Shown: positions 5,783 through 11,348 of the stretch, one piece after another
Numbering within the stretch: position 1 is the stretch's first letter
Layout of the letters: the number at the start of each line of letters is the position of its first letter
Assembly (NCBI GenBank): GCA_031280115.1
Contig: JAITHF010000113.1
Coordinates: 1 to 11,348 of the forward strand
Direction: 5' to 3'
Length of the DNA: 11,348 nt
Source: Spirochaetaceae bacterium
GTDB taxonomy: Bacteria; Spirochaetota; Spirochaetia; Treponematales; Breznakiellaceae
The notes under the pieces: model-generated
Told to the model about the DNA's origin: nothing
The model's input: the letters and a program-made list of their open reading frames with translations, nothing else
Databases searched by the model: none
Position numbers and translations under genes: made by a program

Positions 5783-6910
5783 CTAGGATAGATAGGCCGT
5801 GCTCAGTTTCTTTTCTTTTTCAAACCGTTCCTGGGCGAGGATAATAAGCCGGTCAATAAGACCGGCGTAGGAAATGCCGGAGGCTTCCCAGAGTTTGGGA
5901 TACATGCTGATACGGGTAAAGCCGGGCATGGTGTTAATCTCATTAACAAAAATCTTCCCGTCCGGGGTAAGAAAAAAATCCACCCGGGAAAGCCCCTCGG
6001 CGTTAAGCGCCTTAAACGTCTTGAGCGCCAAATCCCGCAGGGCTTGGGCGGTCTCTGCCGGTATCTTCGCGGGAATCTCCAGAAACGCGCCTTTTTCATC
6101 GAGATATTTGGCGGCATACGAATAGAACTCATGGGAAGAGACCACCTCCCCCACAACCGACGCCAGAGGCGCCTCGTTGCCCAGCACCGAACACTCAAGC
6201 TCCCGGGCCTTAATATACGCTTCGATGATGATTTTCGTGTCATACCTGAAGGCGTTAGCAACTGCCGGAAGGTACTCGCCTTCGTTATGTATCTTGCTTA
6301 CCCCCACGGAAGACCCCATGTTGGCGGGCTTGACAAACAGGGGCAGCCCCAAAGTATTCGCAAGGCGCTCGAAAGAAGGCGGCGCCTCGTAAGACCGGAC
6401 GGCGATAAAGTCCCCGATAGGTATCCCCGCGTCCCGCAAGAGGCGCTTCATCACCTCTTTATCCATGCCCACCGCGGAGCCCAGCACGCTGGAGCCCACA
6501 AAAGGAATATCCGCCAGCTTAAGCAGCCCCTGTACGGTGCCGTCTTCCCCAAAGGGCCCGTGCAAAATAGGAAAGATAACCTCAACAGCCTCTTCTTCCT
6601 GGGCCCGCGCCGCCGTATTGATAAGGGCGCCGCGGCTCTGCGGGGCAAGCGCAACCGGCCTGTTTGATTCCTGTTCCTCAAGACATATCCGCGCAGGGTC
6701 TTCAGGGTAGTGGAGAAAGCGGAGAAATCGGGAGGCGTCATTGAGGAGCCACCTGCCGGACTTGTCAATGCCGATAAGCACGGGCTCGTATTTTTCCCGG
6801 TCCATAGCCTCAAAGACGTTTCTTGCGGACTGGAGAGACACTTCGTGTTCGGCTGACTTGCCGCCGAAGAGGATTCCCACCTTGATTTTTTTGTTGGTAG
6901 TGGTAGCCAT
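5783..6910 (-). CDS. ddl: D-alanine--D-alanine ligase
   Basis: This cytoplasmic ATP-grasp enzyme joins two D-alanines for the peptidoglycan pentapeptide. ATG at 6910 is preceded by AAAAGGAGT with 8-base spacing; the longer in-frame extension to 6985 has no such site. The 375-residue protein shows GILFGGKSAEHEVSLQSA (12-29, with E22 equivalent to E. coli DdlB E15), HGPFGEDG (118-125), VKPANMGSSVGV (193-204, ATP-binding lysine and Ser loop), the omega-loop FYSYAAKY (262-269) and NEINTMPGFT (323-332, Mg ligands). K268-Y269 matches DdlB K215-Y216. A Tyr here is typical of D-Ala-D-Ala ligases, whereas VanA-type D-Ala-D-Lac ligases have His in the loop. Length is normal for the longer Ddl class. 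It is divergent from pepT and convergent with the SUMF1-protein gene, so it is probably transcribed alone. Confidence 0.96.
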   Translation of the reverse strand: MATTTNKKIKVGILFGGKSAEHEVSLQSARNVFEAMDREKYEPVLIGIDKSGRWLLNDASRFLRFLHYPEDPARICLEEQESNRPVALAPQSRGALINTAARAQEEEAVEVIFPILHGPFGEDGTVQGLLKLADIPFVGSSVLGSAVGMDKEVMKRLLRDAGIPIGDFIAVRSYEAPPSFERLANTLGLPLFVKPANMGSSVGVSKIHNEGEYLPAVANAFRYDTKIIIEAYIKARELECSVLGNEAPLASVVGEVVSSHEFYSYAAKYLDEKGAFLEIPAKIPAETAQALRDLALKTFKALNAEGLSRVDFFLTPDGKIFVNEINTMPGFTRISMYPKLWEASGISYAGLIDRLIILAQERFEKEKKLSTAYLS

Positions 6911-6949
6911 ATACGGTACTCCTTTTCTATTCTTTTGAGCAACACTCCC

Positions 6950-6978
6950 AGCATACCGCAAAATACCCGCCCCGTGAA
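6950..6978 (-). promoter_or_regulatory. Candidate sigma-70 promoter for ddl
   Basis: On the - strand, TTCACG (6978-6973) and TATGCT (6955-6950) are separated by 17 bp, each matching four of six consensus bases. Transcription would start near 6943, giving a leader of about 30 bases that carries the ddl ribosome binding site. Confidence 0.4.
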
Positions 6979-7026
6979 GCCTCAAAACTTCCCGCCTGCG
7001 TACTGGCGCGGCGCAGGGGGAAGGGG

Positions 7027-7032
7027 TATACT
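7027..7032 (+). promoter_or_regulatory. Candidate -10 box immediately before pepT
   Basis: TATACT at 7027-7032 ends six bases before the pepT ATG at 7039. If used, transcription would start at or next to the start codon. The -35 region (around 7004-7009, TGGCGC) is poor. The only purine-rich stretch, GGGGGAAGGGG (7016-7026), lies 12 bases before the ATG, longer than normal Shine-Dalgarno spacing. Confidence 0.4.
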
Positions 7033-7038
7033 GCGGAT

Positions 7039-8289
7039 ATGGATATTGATGTTATTACCCGTCTGGTGGTGCCGCGCTTTTTGGCGTATACCCGCTACTG
7101 GACCACCAGCGACCGCGCGCGCGAAGAGACGCCCTCCACTGCCGGACAGTGGGATCTGGCCCGGGCGCTGGTTTCGGAACTTGAGAACATGGGCGTACCT
7201 CATGTGGTATTAACTGACCGCTGTTATGTCGTCGCCCGCCTTCCGGCGCGGGGGGGCGCGGAAAATTGCCCGGCCCTGGGTTTTATGGCGCACCTTGACA
7301 CTGCGGAGGATGTTTCGGGAAAAGAGGTGAAAGCCGCGCTGGTCCCGTCGTATAACGGGGAGCGGATAGAACTCCCCGGAGGCGGCGCCCTTGATCCGGC
7401 GCTTGATACGGATCTGGCGCGGCAGGCCGGCAAGGCCATCATCCACGCTGACGGCGCCACCCTCTTAGGGGCTGATGATAAGGCGGGCATCGCCGAGATT
7501 ATGACTGCCGCAGAGTATCTTATCACCCATCCTGAAATCGGACACGGGCCTGTGGAGATCATCTTCACCCCTGACGAGGAAACCGGCAAGGGGCTTCCCG
7601 GGTTCCCTCAAGAAGAAGTTACCGCCCAGGTCTGCTATACCCTTGACGGCGGCGCCCTGGGGGAGGTTGAGGCGGAGTGTTTTAATGCGTACAAGGCGGA
7701 TATCCGCTGTACAGGAAAGGTTACGCACCTGGGGTACGCCCGCGGCGTCATGGCCAATGCCGCGCTCATGGCCGCGTCCTTCGCGCTGATGCTCCCCCGC
7801 TCGGAAAGCCCGGAGGCTACTGACGGGTACTACGGGTACTACTGCCCCATAAACATCGAAGGAACCGTAGAAAACGCCTCTCTTGAGTGTTATATTCGGG
7901 ACTTTGACCGCGCCGGCGCCGAGCGGCGGATTGCGGCGCTGGAGCGCTTTGCCCGGGCCGTGGAAGCCCAGTTTCCCGGGGGGCAGGTAACGGTTGCCGC
8001 AACGCCCCAGTATTACAATATGAAAGAAAACATCCAAAAGCGGCCAGAGGCTATGGACACGCTGAAACGCGCCCTGTCCAATCTAGGTATCCCCTGCCAT
8101 CTGCGCCCCATTAGAGGCGGCACCGATGGGTCCCGGCTTACTGAAATGGGTATTCCAACGCCCAATATCTTTACCGGCGGCAGGAACTGGCACAGCCGTA
8201 CCGAATGGGCGTCAGTGCCTGAAATGGCCGCGGCCTGCGCGGTGATTATCGAGCTTGTCCGGCTCTGGGCTCAAGAGCAGAAGGCGTAA
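7039..8289 (+). CDS. pepT: Peptidase T (tripeptide aminopeptidase)
   Basis: This cytoplasmic di-zinc M20-family aminopeptidase releases the N-terminal residue of tripeptides, serving peptide nutrition and turnover. The 416-residue product aligns end to end with E. coli PepT (about 408 aa). Zinc ligands and catalytic residues are in place: H85 and D87 in GFMAHLDT, D146 in LLGADDKAGIAEIMTA, E180-E181 in FTPDEETGKG (base and ligand), D203 in TLDGGALGE, and H385 in TGGRNWHSRTE. The substrate-binding blocks YIRDFDR (285-291) and PIRGGTDGSRL (357-367) are also present. The start at 7039 matches the family's N terminus (MDxxxxRxxxY). The Shine-Dalgarno is weak or too distant. It is divergent from ddl and ends 154 bp before the start of the tlpA-like gene. 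Confidence 0.96.
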   Translation: MDIDVITRLVVPRFLAYTRYWTTSDRAREETPSTAGQWDLARALVSELENMGVPHVVLTDRCYVVARLPARGGAENCPALGFMAHLDTAEDVSGKEVKAALVPSYNGERIELPGGGALDPALDTDLARQAGKAIIHADGATLLGADDKAGIAEIMTAAEYLITHPEIGHGPVEIIFTPDEETGKGLPGFPQEEVTAQVCYTLDGGALGEVEAECFNAYKADIRCTGKVTHLGYARGVMANAALMAASFALMLPRSESPEATDGYYGYYCPINIEGTVENASLECYIRDFDRAGAERRIAALERFARAVEAQFPGGQVTVAATPQYYNMKENIQKRPEAMDTLKRALSNLGIPCHLRPIRGGTDGSRLTEMGIPTPNIFTGGRNWHSRTEWASVPEMAAACAVIIELVRLWAQEQKA

Positions 8290-8321
8290 CAGCGTATTGT
8301 TACGATTGATAGAGGCGTTCT

Positions 8322-8339
8322 ATTGATAAAATTGATAAA
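8322..8339. repeat. Tandem ATTGATAAA duplication
   Basis: ATTGATAAA occurs twice without a gap (8322-8330, 8331-8339), and a further ATTGATA lies upstream at 8305-8311. It sits in the AT-rich start of the pepT-tlpA spacer, directly before a GC hairpin. Confidence 0.7.
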
Positions 8340-8340
8340 A

Positions 8341-8358
8341 TCCGGCGCCAGCGCCGGA
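8341..8358. terminator. Perfect 8-bp GC hairpin downstream of pepT
   Basis: TCCGGCGC (8341-8348) and GCGCCGGA (8351-8358) form a perfect stem with a two-base centre, so the real loop is probably four bases. It lies 52 bp after the pepT stop. No T-run follows, so termination would be atypical. It could also shield the 3' end of the pepT message or be a repeat element. Confidence 0.45.
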
Positions 8359-8364
8359 AGCGCC

Positions 8365-8392
8365 TTGCGTGTTCTCCATAGAATACTATACT
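8365..8392 (+). promoter_or_regulatory. Candidate sigma-70 promoter for tlpA-ccdA
   Basis: TTGCGT (8365-8370) and TATACT (8387-8392) are separated by 16 bp and followed by CTTTTTCC. Transcription would begin near 8399, giving a leader of about 45 bases before the tlpA-like start at 8444. Confidence 0.5.
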
Positions 8393-8443
8393 TTTTCCTA
8401 GGGGGCCCTGGGCCTCTGTATCAGGTATGTGAGGATGTATGTG

Positions 8444-9004
8444 ATGAAACAAGTAATCCTATGGTGTGTTTTGGCTGCCGGCGCCGTGTCTTCCGCCGGC
8501 GCCCAGAGCCCGGCGGTTCCTCAAGAGATACGCGCCGCGTTTGCCAAAGCGGGTCTGTCAACCTTAAGCAAGCCGGTCCCGCTCCTTGATTTTTCCCTTC
8601 CCTTACTTGACGGCAGCGGCGCCAAAACAACGTTGAGCGGCTTTAAGGGAAAAGTGGTTTTTCTGAACTTCTGGGCTACCTGGTGTCCGCCGTGCCGGGA
8701 AGAGATGCCCTCTATGGAAGCGCTGTACCAGCGGTTTAAGGGTTCGGGGCTGGAGATGCTGGCCGTTGACATTCAGGAAGACTCTAAGCAGGTGGGCGCC
8801 TTTACGCGGCAGTTCAAACTAACCTTTCCGGTGGCGCTTGATACTTCATACAGCGTCAGCGCCCGCTACGGTATCCGGGGTATTCCCGCCACCTTTATCA
8901 TCGACCGCGGGGGCTTTGTCATCCTCACGGCGGTGGGCGGCGTTGACTGGTCAAGTCCGGCAATGATTGCCGCCTTTGAGGCGCTGCTTACCTATGGCCA
9001 ATGA
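8444..9004 (+). CDS. TlpA-like periplasmic thiol:disulfide oxidoreductase
   Basis: The protein is an exported thioredoxin-fold reductase that passes electrons to disulfide-containing periplasmic proteins. ATG 8444 is preferred over in-frame starts at 8429, 8435 and 8441 because GAGGA (8431-8435) lies at normal distance and MKQVILWCVLAAGAVSSAGA is a clean signal peptide with an AGA-Q cleavage site. The 186-residue protein has the TlpA/ResA lead-in (LLDGSGAKTTLSGFKGKVVF), the active site W80-C-P-P-C84 in FLNFWATWCPPCREEMP, and the cis-proline loop GIPATFIID (P148). Its stop overlaps the ccdA start by 11 bp, so it is translationally coupled to its likely electron donor. Whether the target is cytochrome c, methionine sulfoxide reductase or another protein cannot be told here; no cytochrome or Msr gene is nearby. 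Confidence 0.93.
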   Translation: MKQVILWCVLAAGAVSSAGAQSPAVPQEIRAAFAKAGLSTLSKPVPLLDFSLPLLDGSGAKTTLSGFKGKVVFLNFWATWCPPCREEMPSMEALYQRFKGSGLEMLAVDIQEDSKQVGAFTRQFKLTFPVALDTSYSVSARYGIRGIPATFIIDRGGFVILTAVGGVDWSSPAMIAAFEALLTYGQ

Positions 9005-9953
9005 TATTTCCCTTCTGGCGGCGTTTGCCGCGGGGATCCTTTCTTTTTTGTCCCCCTGCGTGCTGCCGCTTATTTCGTCATACTTCCTGCTTTTAAGCGG
9101 GACCCCCGCCGGAGCATCCCAAGAAGAAGGCAGCGTGGCTTCTTCGCGCCGTCCGGCCATTCTGGGAAAAACCGCGTGCTTCGTGCTGGGCTTTACCTTG
9201 GTGTTCATGGCCCTGAGCATACTCTTTTCCGGCCTTTTCTTTATGTTCAGCGGCGCCGGCGCCGTGATAAACCGCATTGCGGGAATAATCGTGGTGCTGC
9301 TGGGCTTAAATATGCTCCTTGATTTCATCCCGTTTCTGAACTATGAAAAGCGTATCCATCTTTCAACGCGGCTTCAGGGGTACACAGGCTCCCTCTTGGC
9401 AGGCGCGGCCTTTGGCGCGGGCTGGACTCCCTGCGTGGGCCCTATTTTGGGGAGTATCCTGCTTATGGCCGGGCAGAGCGGGACCCTCTTCGCCGGGGCC
9501 GGTTATTTGCTGGTCTATTCTCTGGGCTTGGGCCTGCCTTTTCTGGCCTGCGCGTTCTTTTTAGGCTCCTTTCTCGCCTGTCTTGAAAAACTTAAACCCT
9601 GGCGGCGGCTTATTCATAAGGCAAGCGGCATTTTTATCATAGCCGTCGGCGTCTTTATTATGCTTGGCCGGTTCCAGAACCTCAGCGGCTTTTTCATGAA
9701 AACCGGCTACGGGCTGAGCCTGTGGTCGGCACAGAGAGAGGCGCCGTTTATAACCGCGGGGTTTTTGCTTTTTATCGCGCTTCTTCCTATTGGGTACCGT
9801 TTGGCCCGGGGCAGGAAACCGTTCTCCCGAACGTCGCTTGTAGTCTGCGCCCTCTTTGCCGCGCTCTCGGCAGCCCAGGCCGCCGGCGCTATTGACTGCG
9901 CCGCGTTCCTCTCGCGCTGGCTTCTCTTCACCGGCCCCCTGCAAAGATTTTAA
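8994..9953 (+). CDS. ccdA: CcdA-like membrane thiol electron transporter with extra C-terminal segments
   Basis: CcdA/DsbD-type inner-membrane proteins carry reducing equivalents from cytoplasmic thioredoxin to periplasmic TlpA-like proteins. The 319-residue product is strongly hydrophobic. It has the two hallmark cysteines, C22 in FLSPCVLPL at the start of TM1 and C147 in GWTPCVGPILGS at TM4, with about six membrane segments up to residue 226. The start at 8994 begins directly with the conserved N terminus (MANDISLLAAFAAGILSFLSPC). Ordinary CcdA is about 220-240 aa. This one continues with two or so further hydrophobic stretches (about 252-270 and 280-300) and a third pair of residues around C302. 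The extension is of unknown role. Convergent with ecfT, with 21 bp between stops and no obvious terminator there. Confidence 0.92.
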   Translation: MANDISLLAAFAAGILSFLSPCVLPLISSYFLLLSGTPAGASQEEGSVASSRRPAILGKTACFVLGFTLVFMALSILFSGLFFMFSGAGAVINRIAGIIVVLLGLNMLLDFIPFLNYEKRIHLSTRLQGYTGSLLAGAAFGAGWTPCVGPILGSILLMAGQSGTLFAGAGYLLVYSLGLGLPFLACAFFLGSFLACLEKLKPWRRLIHKASGIFIIAVGVFIMLGRFQNLSGFFMKTGYGLSLWSAQREAPFITAGFLLFIALLPIGYRLARGRKPFSRTSLVVCALFAALSAAQAAGAIDCAAFLSRWLLFTGPLQRF

Positions 9954-9974
9954 TCCTGTGCCGGATTTTGGCTT

Positions 9975-10754
9975 TTAAGAAAGGCGCGCCCCCCGGGCTT
10001 CCATTGCGGCGGCGGTTTCCGCTGCCGCTTCCAGCATCCGCGCCGCAGTAAGGGGGATAAGGAGGAGGCGCCGGCTTTTTTTGCCGGATCGGGCCCGGTA
10101 CGCCGCGTCTGCGTCTTCCCAGATTTCAAAAAAACGCGGGATAAACCCAAGCATTAGGGAAATGCCAAGCCCAAGCCGCCCCCAGCCCGCTGTTTCCGCC
10201 CTGCGGTCCCTGCGCTTCACAAGGCGGCGCACGCCGGCTTCTATTCTTCCCAGGGATTCCCGCAGTTCTTTCATAGCGGTTACTGAGAAAAAAAGCGCTC
10301 CCGCGGCAAATGAGAGCAAAAGCCCTGCGCCGAAAAACACGCCTTCTATAAGAGCTATAAAATCTGTAACGCCCTGCATAGAAAATATGAATGTGAATGT
10401 GAAACCATCGTTAAAACTGAAGGTACACGAGAACAGGCGAAGGGCGATGACAAAGAGCCCCATCATCGTAACCGGGGCGCTTCCCCTAAGCAATTCCCAG
10501 GGGCGGATGCCTGCTGAAAGGGCGCCTGTTATGATAAGGAGCGCTATAACCATGAGCCGGACGGCCCCTGAGAACGCCAGATCCGCCGGAAGCGCGGGAG
10601 CCGCCGTTGGAATTTTTGCCGCGGGAATTTTTATAGAAAAGACCGAAAAAATCGAAAAGAAGAGAAGGGCCAGCAGCTTTATCCCTGCCGGCATCCTATG
10701 GAGCAGCGTCTGCCCACGCCGGTAGGCGTAGGGCGTCAGCGTATGGTAAGCCAT
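9975..10754 (-). CDS. ecfT: ECF transporter T component (EcfT/CbiQ family)
   Basis: EcfT is the membrane scaffold that couples ATP hydrolysis by EcfA subunits to substrate uptake through an S component. The 259-residue product has hydrophobic segments near 25-42, 62-82, 95-112, 120-160 and 195-210, then a cytoplasmic coupling region. The two Ala-Arg-(Gly/Ser) coupling motifs of the family are visible as AYRARSG (218-224) and MEARG (251-255). An opening LTPYAYRRGQTLLHRMPAGIKLLAL matches the family N terminus (xGxSxLHRLDPRxKLL). The ATG at 10754 overlaps the end of ecfA by 19 bp, so translation is probably coupled. The substrate cannot be deduced because no S component lies inside the window. 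Confidence 0.9.
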   Translation of the reverse strand: MAYHTLTPYAYRRGQTLLHRMPAGIKLLALLFFSIFSVFSIKIPAAKIPTAAPALPADLAFSGAVRLMVIALLIITGALSAGIRPWELLRGSAPVTMMGLFVIALRLFSCTFSFNDGFTFTFIFSMQGVTDFIALIEGVFFGAGLLLSFAAGALFFSVTAMKELRESLGRIEAGVRRLVKRRDRRAETAGWGRLGLGISLMLGFIPRFFEIWEDADAAYRARSGKKSRRLLLIPLTAARMLEAAAETAAAMEARGARLS

Positions 10755-11348
10755 GTACAGTCCTCCACCGCGGCATAGGTCTTGCGCGGGTCCCGAACCC
10801 CGTAGGATGGATCAAGCCGGTCGAGCACCGCCTTGGGCGCCCCGTCTTCTTGCAGCAGCCCTTTATGGAGGATCACCAGCCTATCGGCGAAGGCCAGCAC
10901 TTTCTCAAGCTCATGGGTAAGGATGAGAAGGGTTTTACCCTGATCTTTTAAGCGCCGGATGATCTCAAGGACCTGCACCACCCCGTGCCAATCAAGATTA
11001 GCAAACGGCTCGTCCATGATGACCGTCTCACAGCCCATAGCCAGAATACCTGCCACCGCGAGGCGCCGCTTTTCCCCGCCGGAAAGCCTGCGGGGAGGGA
11101 AATCCCGCTTATCCTCCAAGCCTGAGGCGCGCAGCGCCGTTGCGACGCGTTCCGCAAGGGCAGCTTTTTTAAGCCCCAGGTTTGCAGGGCCGAAGGCAAT
11201 ATCCTCCTCCACGCTCTCGCCTACTATCTGGGCGTCCGGATCCTGAAACACAAGCCCCACGGTCCGCCGCAGTATGGCGGCGGCTTTTTCGAGTAACCTC
11301 CCCTGAAAGCGAATCTCCCCCTGGCTTGGAGGCACCAAGCCGGGCATA
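10736..11348 (-). CDS. ecfA: ECF transporter ATP-binding protein, partial (N terminus outside window)
   Basis: This is the cytoplasmic ABC ATPase that drives the ECF importer with the neighbouring EcfT. Only the last 203 or so residues are present; Walker A lies beyond the right edge, so the ATG at 11347 is internal rather than the start. Visible in order are the Q-loop GLVFQDPDAQIVGESVEEDIAFGP, the signature RRLSGGEKRRLAVAGILA, Walker B VIMDEP, the D-loop ANLD and the H-loop LTHE. The Q-loop sequence QDPDxQ and the EDIAFGPxNLGL block are typical of the EcfA/CbiO/BioM group. The C terminus (ending AVEDCTWLTIR) is intact and overlaps ecfT. Only one ATPase gene is visible; a second EcfA or the S component may lie upstream. 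Confidence 0.93.
   Translation of the reverse strand, partial: MPGLVPPSQGEIRFQGRLLEKAAAILRRTVGLVFQDPDAQIVGESVEEDIAFGPANLGLKKAALAERVATALRASGLEDKRDFPPRRLSGGEKRRLAVAGILAMGCETVIMDEPFANLDWHGVVQVLEIIRRLKDQGKTLLILTHELEKVLAFADRLVILHKGLLQEDGAPKAVLDRLDPSYGVRDPRKTYAAVEDCTWLTIR

Noticed and set aside
6044..6667. 207-codon + strand frame inside ddl
   Set aside because: Antisense shadow of a complete, well-conserved ligase.
10081..10725. 214-codon + strand frame inside ecfT
   Set aside because: Antisense shadow; the - strand product has EcfT motifs and the correct length.

Overview
The window is a GC-rich bacterial chromosome segment with eight genes: five complete on the + strand, one complete and one partial on the - strand, and one partial + strand gene at the left edge (ecfT and the partial ecfA share the right end). 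The best taxonomic guess, from family resemblance only, is a spirochete close to the termite-gut Treponema group. The clues are a beta-helix repeat protein ending in an R-x-T-T-A ... G-W-E tail, a secreted SUMF1-domain protein with repeated LPF modules, and a stand-alone EcfA/EcfT pair. No rRNA, tRNA, CRISPR array, intact insertion sequence or phage gene was seen.

Left part (1-1366): the 3' part of a secreted or surface protein that joins a CsgG/LpoB-like domain to a Pro-rich linker and a right-handed beta-helix of seven 26-28-residue repeats. It is followed by a 528-bp non-coding stretch. That stretch holds a striking array of seven (perhaps eight) 21-bp direct repeats with GG-YG-CC inverted-repeat cores (about 1385-1547), then a hairpin-rich tract (1628-1860).

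Middle part (1895-5767): tag (3-methyladenine DNA glycosylase I), then a short PspA/IM30-like coiled-coil protein, then a 906-residue exported protein. The last has two tandem copies of a two-module LPF domain and a C-terminal SUMF1 (FGE-sulfatase fold) domain that lacks the catalytic cysteine pair. Part of the LPF domain resembles the N-terminal domain of the left-edge protein, so the two proteins look like members of one modular envelope family with interchangeable C-terminal modules.

Right part: ddl (D-Ala-D-Ala ligase, - strand) and pepT (tripeptidase T, + strand) diverge from a 128-bp intergenic region with a plausible promoter in each direction. The pepT one is so close to its ATG that the message may be leaderless. 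A short tlpA-ccdA operon follows (periplasmic thioredoxin-like reductase plus membrane electron conduit, ORFs overlapping by 11 bp). It converges on an ecfA-ecfT pair on the - strand (overlapping by 19 bp; ecfA runs off the right edge), which forms the energizing module of an ECF vitamin or metal importer.

The most unusual signals are the 21-bp palindrome-cored array, the shared modular architecture of the two envelope proteins, the mini-PspA protein, and the abundance of the hexamer GGCGCC across coding and non-coding DNA.
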